In this document: one piece after another, positions 17,960 through 26,618 of the stretch
Layout of the letters: the number at the start of each line of letters is the position of its first letter
Position numbering within the stretch: the stretch's first letter is position 1
Assembly: GCF_014646215.1 (NCBI RefSeq)
Contig: NZ_BMNA01000001.1
Location: 637,260 to 701,259, forward strand
Direction of reading: 5' to 3'
From: Nakamurella endophytica
Lineage (GTDB): Bacteria > Actinomycetota > Actinomycetes > Mycobacteriales > Nakamurellaceae
Length of the DNA stretch: 64,000 nt
Position numbers and translations under genes: made by a program
The notes under the pieces: model-generated
What the model was told of the DNA's origin: nothing
What the model saw: the letters and a program-made list of their open reading frames with translations, nothing else
Databases searched by the model: none

Positions 17960-19387
17960 GTGCTTCGTGCCCGAACCGGCCTGTGGGGCCGCGTCCGCGA
18001 TCTGGAACGCCGCACCCGGCCGGTGCACCCGGAGACCGCCGCGGCGCTGGCCCGGCGCTGGGCGGAGCTGCCCGACCACGTGCGCACGCCGGCGCAGACG
18101 CTGGGGCAGCACGCGGTGGGGTGCGAGGGCACCCACGGCGTCTTCCCGCGGTGCGACCTGGCCTGCACGCCGTGCTACCACTCGCGGGACGCCAACCGGG
18201 TGCGGGTGGACGGCGGCCACACCCGCACGGAGGTGCGCGAGCAGATGGCGCTGCTGCGTCGGCTGCGCGGCCCGCGGGCGCATGCCCAGCTGATCGGCGG
18301 CGAGGTGACGCTGCTGCCCCCGGACGACCACGCCGCCACCCTGCGTCTGATGATCGACCAGGGCCGCGAGCCGATGAGCATGACGCACGGCGACTTCGAC
18401 GAGGAGTACCTGCAGCGGCTCGCCCTCGGGCCGGACGGTCGGCGGCGGTTCTCGCGGCTGTCGTTCGCCGGCCACTTCGACTCCTTGATGTTCGGCCGGC
18501 GCGGCATCGAGCGGCCACCCGACGAGGCGGCGTTGCACCCCTACCGTCAGGCCTTCGTCGACCGGTTCCGCCGGCTGCGGGCCGCGCACGGGGTCCGCTT
18601 CTTCCTGGCCCACAACATGACCATCACGCCCAAGAACATGGACCAGATCCCGGAGGTGATCCGCGCGTGCCGCCGGATGGGCTTCGGGATGTTCTCGTTC
18701 CAACCGGCGGCCTTCATCGGTGACGACCGGCGCTGGCACGAGGACTACCGCGAGCACACCAACGACGAGGTCTGGGCGCGCATCGAGGAGGGCGTCGGCA
18801 CCCGGCTGCCGTACCAGGCGTTGCACACCGGCGATCTCCGGTGCAACCGCACCACCTACGGCTTCTTCGTCGGCGACGACTACTTCCCGGTGCTGGACGA
18901 ACGTCGACCGGAGGACCTGCGCGTCCGCGACGTGTTCTTCCGCCACCTGGGCGGGGTCAACTTCTCCGGGACGCCGGTGCCGCTGCTGCTGGGCAAGCTC
19001 TTGCGGGTGACCGCCCGGCATCCGGTGGTGCTGACCACGGCGCTGGGCTGGACGGCGCGGATGCTGCGCCGGATCGGTCTGCGACGGCTGGTGCGGCACC
19101 GGGAGATCCGGTCGGTCAGCTTCGTGCTGCACTCGTTCATGGACGCCGCCGACGTCCGGCCGGCCTGGGAGGCGATGGAGCGCGGCGAGGAGGCCGCCGA
19201 CCCGCGCATCGCGGTCACCCAGCAGCGGCTGCGGGCGTGCTCCTACGCCATGGCGCACCCGGAGACCGGACGGCTGGTCCCGGCGTGCGTGCAGCACAGC
19301 GTGCTGGATCCGGGTGAGAACGCCGAACTGCGCCGACTGCTGCCGCTGACGGTGCGGCGCTCGCCCGCCCGGCCGGTCGGTGCTTGA
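17960..19387 (+). CDS. Radical SAM enzyme, first gene of the Ynj-type operon
   Basis: Iron-sulfur SAM-radical enzyme of unknown reaction. The cluster-binding motif is C65-x3-C69-x2-C72 (RCDLACTPCYHS). GGEVTLLP resembles the GGEP SAM-binding motif that follows in this superfamily. Later conserved patches are SFAGHFDSLMFGRRGIERP and FFLAHNMTITPKNMDQIPEV. A C-terminal region with Cys residues (RACSYAMAHPETGRLVPACVQH) could hold a further cluster or metal. GTG 17960 has AAGGAGGA at 17948-17955. The next gene starts 8 bp before its stop. Membership in a lipid-type or transport operon (CDP-alcohol phosphatidyltransferase, ABC transporter) suggests modification of a lipid headgroup or an imported compound, but that is inference only. 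Confidence 0.82.
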   Translation: MLRARTGLWGRVRDLERRTRPVHPETAAALARRWAELPDHVRTPAQTLGQHAVGCEGTHGVFPRCDLACTPCYHSRDANRVRVDGGHTRTEVREQMALLRRLRGPRAHAQLIGGEVTLLPPDDHAATLRLMIDQGREPMSMTHGDFDEEYLQRLALGPDGRRRFSRLSFAGHFDSLMFGRRGIERPPDEAALHPYRQAFVDRFRRLRAAHGVRFFLAHNMTITPKNMDQIPEVIRACRRMGFGMFSFQPAAFIGDDRRWHEDYREHTNDEVWARIEEGVGTRLPYQALHTGDLRCNRTTYGFFVGDDYFPVLDERRPEDLRVRDVFFRHLGGVNFSGTPVPLLLGKLLRVTARHPVVLTTALGWTARMLRRIGLRRLVRHREIRSVSFVLHSFMDAADVRPAWEAMERGEEAADPRIAVTQQRLRACSYAMAHPETGRLVPACVQHSVLDPGENAELRRLLPLTVRRSPARPVGA

Positions 19388-20111
19388 CGCCCCCGCCCGG
19401 CGCCTGCTCGCCCCCGGGCTCGATCGGGTCGCCGGCTGGCTGGCCCGGCTCGGCGTCGCACCGCTGACGCTCACCGGCGCGGGCTTCGTCGTCGGCGTCG
19501 GCGCCTGCGTCGCCGCCGGGATGCGGTACTGGCCGCTGGCCCTCGGCCTGTGGCTGGTCAACCGGGTCCTGGACGGCCTGGACGGCCCGGTGGCCCGGCG
19601 CCGGGGGGCGACCGAACTGGGCGGTTTCCTGGACGTCGTCGCCGACTTCACCGTCTACGCCGGCTTCGTGGTCGGCGTCGCGGTGGCCGTGCCGGACGCC
19701 CGGGTGGCCTGCCTGGCGCTGCTGACCGCGTACTACGTCTCCGGGACCGCGTTCCTGGCGCTCTCCTCGCTGCTGGAACGGCGGACGGGCCGGAGCCCGG
19801 ACGCCTACGCCGACGGCCGCTCGCTGCGATTCGTGCCGGGCCTGGCCGAGGGCACCGAGACCGTGCTGGTGTACGTGCTGTTCTGCCTGCTGCCGGGACA
19901 CGCCGCGCTGATCGCCTGGCTGTTCACCGCCGCCGTCGCCGTGACGGCCGGCCAGCGGGTCCGGCTCGGCATCGCCCTGCTGCGCCGGCCCGTCGACCCC
20001 GGCGGCGTCCCCGCCGACCGCATCGCGGACACGGAGCCCGACCCGGCCGGCACGCCGGCACCCGCCCCGGTCACCGCCGGGACGCACCGCACCCACCGGG
20101 AGACCCGATGA
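19380..20111 (+). CDS. CDP-alcohol phosphatidyltransferase, YnjF-like
   Basis: Integral membrane enzyme transferring a phosphatidyl or other CDP-linked group to an alcohol. The family motif is present as LDGLDGPVARRRGATELGGFLDVVADF: the DGxxAR element, Gly, then D-xxx-D, with the spacer one residue shorter than the textbook x8 depending on alignment. About six transmembrane segments are visible. The tail after residue 205 is Pro/Thr-rich. The GTG at 19380 lies inside the radical SAM gene's last codons, and its stop is shared in an ATGA overlap with the next gene, so all are coupled. In E. coli, ynjF sits in the same neighbourhood as the YnjBCD transporter, which supports the YnjF label. The acceptor alcohol is unknown. 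Confidence 0.83.
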   Translation: MLDAPARRLLAPGLDRVAGWLARLGVAPLTLTGAGFVVGVGACVAAGMRYWPLALGLWLVNRVLDGLDGPVARRRGATELGGFLDVVADFTVYAGFVVGVAVAVPDARVACLALLTAYYVSGTAFLALSSLLERRTGRSPDAYADGRSLRFVPGLAEGTETVLVYVLFCLLPGHAALIAWLFTAAVAVTAGQRVRLGIALLRRPVDPGGVPADRIADTEPDPAGTPAPAPVTAGTHRTHRETR

Positions 20112-21532
20112 GCACACGCCCCGTCCTGTCCCGCCGCGGCGGCCGAGGGATCGGCCGACGCCGGACCGCGGCACTGGCGGCGGTCGCCGTGCTGGCAGCG
20201 GCCTGCGGCGCAGGTGCACCGGCCGGGAGCTCGCCGGCCGCATCCCCGACCACCGCGGCGTCCGGCTCGGTGTCGTCCTCGACCGCGGCGGCCGGCAGTG
20301 TGGCGGCGGGCAGTACGGCGGGCGGCAGTACGGCGGCCGGCAGTGCGGGCGGCACCGCGACGAGCTCCCCGGCCGCCGGCGGGACGTCCGGCGCGGCCAC
20401 GGCGGACTGGGCCGCCGTCCTCGCCCGCGCCAAGGGACAGACCGTCAACTGGTACATGTACGGCGGCGACGAGACCCTGAACCGCTTCGTCACCGGGTAC
20501 GTCGCCCAGCAGCTGGCGGCGGACGGCGTCACGCTGCAGCAGGTGCGGATCACCGACACCGCGCAGGCGCTGGACAAGGTGCTGGGCGAGAAGCAGGCGG
20601 GGCGTACGTCGGGTGGATCGGTCGACGCCATCTGGGTCAACGGGGAGAACTTCGCCACCGGCGTGCAGGCCGGACTGTGGTCGTGCGGGTGGCCGCGGCA
20701 GCTGCCCAACGCCCGGTACGTCGACTTCGCCGACCCGGCCGTGGCCAACGACTTCGGCGTCCCCGTCGACGGATGCGAGGCCGCGTGGCAGCGCGCCGAC
20801 TCGGCGCTGGTCTACGACTCCGCCGCGCTCACCGCGGCGGACGTGGCGTCGGTGTCGTCCCTCTTCGCCTGGGCCAAGGCCCATCCCGGGCGGCTGACCT
20901 ACCCGGCGCTCCCGGACTTCACCGGGTCCATGGCCGTGCGCACCGTGCTGTACGACACCGTCGGTGGGCCGTCCGCGTTGGCCGGCGCCTTCGACGAGAC
21001 CCGGTACACGGCCGCCGCGCAGCGGCTCTGGCCGCGGCTCCGGGAGCTGGCGCCGTCGCTGTGGAAGGGCGGCGCCACCTACCCGCAGAGCCAGGACCAG
21101 GTCGAGAAGCTCTACGCCGACGGCGAGATCAGCGCGTACTTCACCTACGGACCCGGCGCCGTCGGCGAGCAGGTGCGCAAGGGCCAGTTCCCGGACACCA
21201 CCCGGGAGGCGGTGCTGTCCGTCGGCAACATCGGCAACGTCAGCTTCCTGGCGGTGCCGGCCGCGGCCGCGCACCACGACGCGGCACTGGTCCTGGCGAA
21301 CGTGCTGCAGGACCCGCGCACCCAGCTCGAGCTGTACAAGGCCGAGGGGGCGTACCCGGCGATCGACCTGGATCGGCTGGACGCGCCGACCCGGGCGCAG
21401 TTCGCGGCCGTCCCGGTGCCCGAGTCCGTGCTGCCGCTGGACCGGCTCACCGCCCACACCCAGCCGGAGCTGGCCAGCGGCTACGTCACCCGCATCGAGA
21501 AGGACTGGAAGACCGAGGTCCTCCAGCGGTGA
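20108..21532 (+). CDS. YnjB-like ABC transporter substrate-binding lipoprotein
   Basis: Extracytoplasmic binding protein of an uncharacterised transporter. Signal peptide with a twin-Arg-rich n-region, then LAAVAVLAAAC (Cys33 as lipid-attachment site). An Ala/Gly/Ser/Thr linker to about residue 95 is followed by the mature domain. The stretches GQTVNWYMYGGDETLNRFV and GSVDAIWVNGENF match what I remember of the YnjB family (COG4134). Further conserved patches are LTYPALPDFTGSMAVRTVLYD and LSVGNIGNVSFLAVP. Ligand unknown. Coupled by ATGA and GTGA overlaps on both sides. Confidence 0.85.
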   Translation: MSTRPVLSRRGGRGIGRRRTAALAAVAVLAAACGAGAPAGSSPAASPTTAASGSVSSSTAAAGSVAAGSTAGGSTAAGSAGGTATSSPAAGGTSGAATADWAAVLARAKGQTVNWYMYGGDETLNRFVTGYVAQQLAADGVTLQQVRITDTAQALDKVLGEKQAGRTSGGSVDAIWVNGENFATGVQAGLWSCGWPRQLPNARYVDFADPAVANDFGVPVDGCEAAWQRADSALVYDSAALTAADVASVSSLFAWAKAHPGRLTYPALPDFTGSMAVRTVLYDTVGGPSALAGAFDETRYTAAAQRLWPRLRELAPSLWKGGATYPQSQDQVEKLYADGEISAYFTYGPGAVGEQVRKGQFPDTTREAVLSVGNIGNVSFLAVPAAAAHHDAALVLANVLQDPRTQLELYKAEGAYPAIDLDRLDAPTRAQFAAVPVPESVLPLDRLTAHTQPELASGYVTRIEKDWKTEVLQR

Positions 21533-22416
21533 GCCGCCCGCCGGGCGTCCGGCTGCCCGAAGGCGTCCGCGTCGCCGTGCTGCTGGCGCCCGCGCTGACC
21601 GTCGTGGCGGTGTTCGCGGTGGCCGGCCTGGGGCAGGCGCTGGCGCAGAGCTTGGGCTACCAGCCGTACCTGAGCGGTTGGCGCCTGTCCCTGGACGCCT
21701 ACCGGGCCCTGACCGCGGACCGGGCGGTGGTGGCCGCCGTCGGGCTGACGGCGCGGGTGGCCCTGCTGTCGACCCTGCTGTCCGCGGTGGCCGCGATCGG
21801 ACTGGCACTGCTGCTGCGCCGGCTCGGCCGCGGACGCCGGTGGGCGGCACTGCTGGTCCAGGCGAACCTGGCCGTGCCACACCTGGTCGGCGCGGTCTGC
21901 ATGGCGTTGCTGCTGGCGCCGTCCGGGTTGCTGTCCCGGCTCGCGCACGCTGCCGGGCTGACCGCCGGCCCGGCGAGCTTCCCGGAACTCGTCGGCGACC
22001 GCTGGGGCATCGGCATCGTCGCCGAGTACGTGTGGAAGGAGACGCCGTTCCTCACCGTCCTGGCGTTGACCGCGCTCGGGCGGGGGGCCGACGACCTGGC
22101 CGACGCCGCCCGGGTGCTGGGCGCGTCCGCCTGGCAGCGGCTGCGGCGGGTCACCCTGCCCGTCGTGGCACCACCGGTGGCCGCGGGATCCGTGCTGGTG
22201 CTGGCGTTCGCCATCGGGTCCTACGAGGTGCCCTACCTGCTCGGGCGGCCGTACCCCGCCACGCTGTCGGTCGTCGCCTACCAGTACGCCACCGATCCGG
22301 ACCTCCGGCAGCGCCCGGTCGCCATGGCGGTCGCGGTGGTGCTGTCGGTGGCTGCGCTGCTGGCCGCCGCCGGCTACCTGGCACTGGTGGGCCGGTTGGC
22401 CAGGCGGGCGCTGTGA
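21529..22416 (+). CDS. ABC transporter permease, first half of a YnjC-type pair
   Basis: Binding-protein-dependent permease with six predicted helices. The EAA loop lies in the C-terminal half: [26 protein letters not shown] (EAA---G consensus with D replacing E). Its stop is overlapped by the next permease (GTGA), as its start overlaps the binding protein. In E. coli, YnjC is one fused double permease. Here the two halves are separate genes of 295 and 298 aa. Confidence 0.87.
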   Translation: MSRPPGVRLPEGVRVAVLLAPALTVVAVFAVAGLGQALAQSLGYQPYLSGWRLSLDAYRALTADRAVVAAVGLTARVALLSTLLSAVAAIGLALLLRRLGRGRRWAALLVQANLAVPHLVGAVCMALLLAPSGLLSRLAHAAGLTAGPASFPELVGDRWGIGIVAEYVWKETPFLTVLALTALGRGADDLADAARVLGASAWQRLRRVTLPVVAPPVAAGSVLVLAFAIGSYEVPYLLGRPYPATLSVVAYQYATDPDLRQRPVAMAVAVVLSVAALLAAAGYLALVGRLARRAL

Positions 22417-23309
22417 GCGGCACCCGCGCGACCGTGCCGGTCCGGCCCGGTCCCGGCCGGGCCGCGCCGTCCCGTCGCCCGGACCGGCCGACCGCCGGGC
22501 CCAGGGCCCGAGCAGTGGTGCCGCCGGCGCTGGCCGCGCTCGCCGCCGTCGTTGCGCTGCTACCCCTGGTGCCGCTGCTCGTCTGGGCCTTCGCCGGGCA
22601 GTGGCGGTACCCCGCCCTGTGGCCGCAGCGGCTCTCGCTCCGCGGGGTCCGCCAGCTCGTGGACCCCGCCAACCGGATCCTGCCGGCGTTGGCGCTCTCG
22701 GTCGGCATCGGCGTGACCGTCGCGGTGCTGGCCTGCCTGCTCGGGTTCCCGGCGGGCCGCGCGGTGGGACTGCACCGCTTCCGCGGCCGCCGGGCGGTGC
22801 AGTTCCTGCTGCTGGCGCCGGTCCTGGTGCCGGGGCTGGCGGTGACGCTGGGCCTGCAGGTGTTCGCCATCCGGGTGGGCCTGGCGGACACCGTCGCCGG
22901 GGTGGTGCTGGTGCAGCTGGTGCCGACCGTGCCGTACGCGGCCACCCTCCTCGGCGCGGGCTTCGCGAACGTCGACCGGGAGTACGAGGCGCAGGCCAGG
23001 GCGCTCGGCGCCCGGCCGTGGCAGGTGCTGTCCAGGGTCACCGTGCCACTGGTCTGGCCCGCGCTGCGGGCCGCGCTGCTGTTCACCTTCCTGATCTCCT
23101 GGAGCGACTTCATCCTCACGCTGTTGATCGGCGGCGGCCAGGTGCAGACGTTGCCGCTGATGCTGTTCGCGGCGGTGGGCTCCGCCGACTCGACGGTCGC
23201 CGCGGCGCTGGCCCTGCTCGTCGTCGCGCCGCCGCTGGTGCTGGTCGCGCTCAACGCCCGCGTGCTGACCGGCGGCAACGGCGCCGCCGTCGGGCTGGGG
23301 CACTGGTGA
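22413..23309 (+). CDS. ABC transporter permease, second half of a YnjC-type pair
   Basis: Partner permease. It has an Arg/Pro-rich cytoplasmic N terminus (about 30 residues), six predicted helices, and an EAA loop of classical form ([27 protein letters not shown]). [26 protein letters not shown] is typical of spermidine/iron-type ABC permeases. Overlaps both neighbours by GTGA junctions, so the five coupled genes from the radical SAM enzyme onward plus the ATPase are read as one unit. Confidence 0.87.
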   Translation: MSGTRATVPVRPGPGRAAPSRRPDRPTAGPRARAVVPPALAALAAVVALLPLVPLLVWAFAGQWRYPALWPQRLSLRGVRQLVDPANRILPALALSVGIGVTVAVLACLLGFPAGRAVGLHRFRGRRAVQFLLLAPVLVPGLAVTLGLQVFAIRVGLADTVAGVVLVQLVPTVPYAATLLGAGFANVDREYEAQARALGARPWQVLSRVTVPLVWPALRAALLFTFLISWSDFILTLLIGGGQVQTLPLMLFAAVGSADSTVAAALALLVVAPPLVLVALNARVLTGGNGAAVGLGHW

Positions 23310-24505
23310 CGACGCCGACCGGGCCGACCGGGCCGACCAGGCCGACCGGGCCGACCGGGCCGACCGGGCCGACCGGGCCGACCGGGCCGACCGGGCCGAC
23401 CGGGCCGACCGGGCCGACCGGGCCGACCGGGCCGACCGGGACGGGCCTGGTCGTGGACGACGTGGCCGTCACCCTGGGCGGCAGCGCGGTCATCCGGTCA
23501 GCGTCGCTCGCGCTGGCGCCCGGGTCCAGGACCGCGTTGCTGGGCCCGTCCGGCTGCGGCAAGACCACGTTGCTGCGCGTCGTCGCCGGACTGCTCGGTG
23601 CCGACCGCGGCGACGTCCGGCTGGACGGCCGGTCGCTCACCGCCATCCCCGCCGAGCGCCGGCCGGTCGGTCTGGTGTTCCAACGTCCGCTGCTGTTCCC
23701 TCAGCTCACCGTCGCCGGCAACGTGGCGTTCGGGCTCCGGGTGCGCCGCACACCGCGTCGCGAGGTCCGGGACCGGGTGGCCGCGATGCTCGAGCGCGTC
23801 CAGCTCACCGGCCTCGCCGACCGGCGGGTGGGTCAGCTCTCCGGTGGCCAGGAGCAGCGGGTCGCGCTGGCCCGGGCGCTCGTGCTGGCTCCGCGGCTGC
23901 TGCTGCTCGACGAGCCGTTCTCGCAGCTGGACGCGCCGCTGCGGCTGCAGATGCGGGCCCTGGTGCGGGACCTGGTGTCCGGGTCGCAGGTGACGACCGT
24001 GTTCGTCACGCACGACCTCGCCGAGGCCGTCGACCTCGGCGGCGACATCGCGCTCATGATGGACGGTCGGATCGCCGGACACGCGCCGGCCGAGCGGTTC
24101 TTCACCAGGCCTCCGTCGTTGGCCGCGGCACGCTTCCTCGGCGCCGCCAACGAGCTGCCCGGGCACGTCCGGGACGGCCGGTTCCAGGGTGGCCCCGGGC
24201 GCGACGTGCCCGCCGCCGGGGTGCCGGACGGCCCGGCCGTGCTGGTCGTGCGGCCCGAGTCGTGGCGGCCGGTCGCAGGCCCCGGCGGTGTACCGGGCGG
24301 GATCACCGCGACCGGGACCGTGGTGGCCGCGCGCTTCGCCGGCAGCCACCTGGCGGCCGAGCTGCGGCTCCCCGACGGCACCTCGCTCGCGGCGCAGCTG
24401 CCGCTGGGGACGTCGGTGGAGGTGGGCCGCGTGCTGGAGCTCGGCGCGGACCCCGCCGCCGGCACGGTCTTCGCCGGGTCGCCGACCGTCACCGGCGGCG
24501 GCTGA
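23306..24505 (+). CDS. ABC transporter ATPase (YnjD-like) with N-terminal Pro-Thr-Gly repeat
   Basis: Nucleotide-binding subunit. After VTT come 14 Pro-Thr-Gly/Arg triplets (residues 4-45) and then a standard ABC domain: Walker [13 protein letters not shown]-loop [10 protein letters not shown], signature LSGGQEQR, Walker [13 protein letters not shown] and H-loop VTHD. Residues about 330-395 form a TOBE-like regulatory domain (VLVVRPESW ... [19 protein letters not shown]). The GTG at 23306 overlaps the permease stop. The repeat lies inside the reading frame and the GTGA junction argues it is translated, but a start closer to [13 protein letters not shown] (after the repeat) would give a normal ATPase. 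The stop overlaps the convergent flavoprotein gene by 17 bp. Confidence 0.87.
   Translation: MTTPTGPTGPTRPTGPTGPTGPTGPTGPTGPTGPTGPTGPTGPTGTGLVVDDVAVTLGGSAVIRSASLALAPGSRTALLGPSGCGKTTLLRVVAGLLGADRGDVRLDGRSLTAIPAERRPVGLVFQRPLLFPQLTVAGNVAFGLRVRRTPRREVRDRVAAMLERVQLTGLADRRVGQLSGGQEQRVALARALVLAPRLLLLDEPFSQLDAPLRLQMRALVRDLVSGSQVTTVFVTHDLAEAVDLGGDIALMMDGRIAGHAPAERFFTRPPSLAAARFLGAANELPGHVRDGRFQGGPGRDVPAAGVPDGPAVLVVRPESWRPVAGPGGVPGGITATGTVVAARFAGSHLAAELRLPDGTSLAAQLPLGTSVEVGRVLELGADPAAGTVFAGSPTVTGGG
23315..23440. repeat. (CCGACCGGG)14 tandem repeat
   Basis: Fourteen 9-bp units, all exact except the third, which carries an A (Arg instead of Gly codon). The last eleven are identical. In frame it encodes Pro-Thr-Gly repeats at the N terminus of the ABC ATPase. 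Near-identical long units suggest recent slippage expansion. Confidence 0.93.
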
Positions 24506-25970
24506 CCGGGACTCGGCCTCGGGTGGTCGCGCTGCGGTGCCACCGGCGCAGCACCTGCACGGCGAGCCGGGCGAGCCGGCCGTCGAGCTGGTCCTGGACC
24601 CGGGCGATCGCCGCCTTCCAGCTGCCGTCGGCGTAGGTCGGGTAGGCGTGCATCGTCCCGGCGAGGTCGGCCGCGGTGCACCGGAGCCGCACGGCCAGGG
24701 CGAGCTCGGACAGCATCTCCCCCGCTCTCGGCCCGACGACGGTCGCCCCGACGATCCGGTTGCGGCGGTCCAGCACGAGCCGGGTGAAGCCCGGGCCGGC
24801 GTCCTCGGCGCGGGCCCGGTCGACCTCCTCATGCCGCACCGTGAGCACGTGCCGGCCGTCCTGCGCCGCCACCCCCACGGCGGCCACCTCCGGTTGGGTG
24901 AAGGTGACCCGGGGGACCGCCGGATCGGCCCGGCGCCGCAGACCCAGCACGGCATTGCCGGCCGCCGTGCTCCCGTGCACTCCGGCGACGTGGGTGAACC
25001 GGGGATGGGCGGTGACGTCGCCGGCGGCGAAGATCCAGGGGTTGGACGTGCGCAGCGCGGTGTCGGTGACGACCTGTCCGTGCTCGTCGACGTCCACGCC
25101 CGCCGCCGCCAGCTCGAGACCGGCGGTCCGCGGCCGCCGACCGGCTGCCACCACCACCCGCTCGAACCCGACGGTCGTCCCGTCCGACAGCTCGGCCCGG
25201 TGTGCCCCGTCCGCCGCCGGGTGCACCGACCGGAGCGCGACGCCGGTGCGCAGGTCGATGCCGTCGGCGGCGAGCGCCCGGGCCAGCAGCGCGGCCGCCT
25301 CCGGGTCCTCGCGGACCAGCAGCCGCGACCCCGACTCGACCAGGGTCACGGCGGATCCGAGCCGGGCGAACGCCTGACCGAGCTCACAGCCGATCGCGCC
25401 GCCGCCGACGACCAGCAGCCGGCGGGGCAGGTCGTCCACCGTCCAGACGTCCTCGTTCGTCAACGGCGCAGCGCCTGCGAGGCCGGGGACGTCCGGGACC
25501 ACCGGGTCGGACCCGGTGGCCAGGACAGCCGACCGGAACCGCACGACCCGGACGCCGGCCGCCCCGGTGTCGACCTCGGCGGCCGCCGGACCGGTGAACC
25601 GCGCCGTGCCGGACAGCACCTCGACACCGCCGGCCTCCAGGCTCTCGACGGAGTCGTCCGGCTGCACCGCGGCGATCGCCCGGCGCACGCCGGCCAGCAC
25701 CGCGGGGAAGTCGACGGCGACCGCACCGTGCGTGCCGTCACCGACCCGCACCCCCAGGCGCGCCGCCGCGCGGGCGTCGGCGGCCGCGTGCGCAGCGGCC
25801 AGCAACGCCTTGCTGGGGACGCACCCCGTCCACAGGCACTCACCGCCGGTCCGGACGCGCTCGACGAGCAGCACCGAGGCGCCGAGCCGTGCCGCGGTGC
25901 GGGCTGCCACCAGCCCCGCGGTCCCGCCGCCCACCACCAAGAGATCGACGACGCCCGCTTCTCCGGTCAT
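24489..25970 (-). CDS. MerA/RclA-like FAD-dependent pyridine nucleotide-disulfide oxidoreductase
   Basis: Flavoprotein disulfide reductase of group I. FAD-binding [22 protein letters not shown] is followed by the redox-active disulfide in [16 protein letters not shown] (C-x4-C). The NAD(P)-binding motif is [22 protein letters not shown], and the second FAD motif is [20 protein letters not shown]. The C-terminal dimer interface carries [12 protein letters not shown] in place of the HPT-type active-site motif of lipoamide dehydrogenases, so it is not a simple lipoyl enzyme. There is no N-terminal HMA domain or C-terminal Cys pair, so mercuric reductase is unlikely. The ATG at 25970 overlaps the methyltransferase stop (ATGA). 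Genes of this type co-occur with Ynj/TVP38 loci in other bacteria as I recall. Confidence 0.85.
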   Translation of the reverse strand: MTGEAGVVDLLVVGGGTAGLVAARTAARLGASVLLVERVRTGGECLWTGCVPSKALLAAAHAAADARAAARLGVRVGDGTHGAVAVDFPAVLAGVRRAIAAVQPDDSVESLEAGGVEVLSGTARFTGPAAAEVDTGAAGVRVVRFRSAVLATGSDPVVPDVPGLAGAAPLTNEDVWTVDDLPRRLLVVGGGAIGCELGQAFARLGSAVTLVESGSRLLVREDPEAAALLARALAADGIDLRTGVALRSVHPAADGAHRAELSDGTTVGFERVVVAAGRRPRTAGLELAAAGVDVDEHGQVVTDTALRTSNPWIFAAGDVTAHPRFTHVAGVHGSTAAGNAVLGLRRRADPAVPRVTFTQPEVAAVGVAAQDGRHVLTVRHEEVDRARAEDAGPGFTRLVLDRRNRIVGATVVGPRAGEMLSELALAVRLRCTAADLAGTMHAYPTYADGSWKAAIARVQDQLDGRLARLAVQVLRRWHRSATTRGRVPVSRRR

Positions 25971-26614
25971 GACCGTCCTCCCGTCCGGGACGCCGCCGGC
26001 TCCCGATAGGTCCCCACCGCGACATGGACATGCCCGCCTCGGAGCACCAGGTGGTCCGCCCGGTCCGCCCCGCGCAGCACGGCGGTCCAGACCTGCCTGT
26101 CCGGGTGCACGCCGCCGACCGCGAACAGCACGCGGGCCGCCGGTCGCAGCCAGGCCCACCGGCCGGTCGGGGGTGCGGTGTCGACGACAGCGACCCGCCC
26201 GCCCGGCCGCAGCAGCGCGACGGCGTCCCGGTACGCCCGCTCCCAGCCGTCGGCGATGCTCAGCACGTACGCGAACACCACCGCGTCGACCGGGCCGGTG
26301 GTCACCGCGGCGACGTCGTCCGCGCGGGCCCGGACGAGCGTCACCTCGGCCAGCCCGGCGAGGTCGACCCGGCGCCGGGCTCGGGCGAGCATCTGGGCCG
26401 ACGGGTCGAGTCCGACGATCCGGCCGCCCGGCCGGACACGCGAGACGAGCGGGCCGAAGTCGAGCCCCGTGCCGCAGCCGACGTCCAGCACCCGGTCGCC
26501 CGGCCGCAGGTCGAGCCGGTCGAGCGCCGCCAGCCGCCCGGACCGGTAGAGCGGCCGCTCCAGGGACAGCACGTCGTAGAACCGGGCGCCCCACCGGTAA
26601 CGCGGCAACCTCAC
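25967..26614 (-). CDS. Class I SAM-dependent methyltransferase
   Basis: Small (215 aa) methyltransferase of the UbiE/PMT-like group. The N terminus RWGARFYDVLSLERPLYRSGRLAAL is typical of phosphatidylethanolamine or menaquinone-type methyltransferases. Motif I is RVLDVGCGTGLDFGPL, the motif II acidic residue lies in IVGLDPSAQML, and motif post-I/III is VDAVVFAYVLSIADGW...LLRPGGRVAVVD. Substrate unknown. Coupled by ATGA to the flavoprotein gene and convergent with the ABC transporter, so it probably belongs functionally to the Ynj-type locus. Confidence 0.83.
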   Translation of the reverse strand: MRLPRYRWGARFYDVLSLERPLYRSGRLAALDRLDLRPGDRVLDVGCGTGLDFGPLVSRVRPGGRIVGLDPSAQMLARARRRVDLAGLAEVTLVRARADDVAAVTTGPVDAVVFAYVLSIADGWERAYRDAVALLRPGGRVAVVDTAPPTGRWAWLRPAARVLFAVGGVHPDRQVWTAVLRGADRADHLVLRGGHVHVAVGTYREPAASRTGGRS

Positions 26615-26618
26615 CCGT

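Noticed and set aside
23315-23440. CRISPR or regulatory minisatellite
   Set aside because: Nine-bp units are in frame and within a gene; no spacers.
24489-25970. Mercuric reductase
   Set aside because: The MerA-like active-site disulfide is present, but there is no N-terminal metal-binding domain, no C-terminal Cys pair and no mer regulator or transporter.
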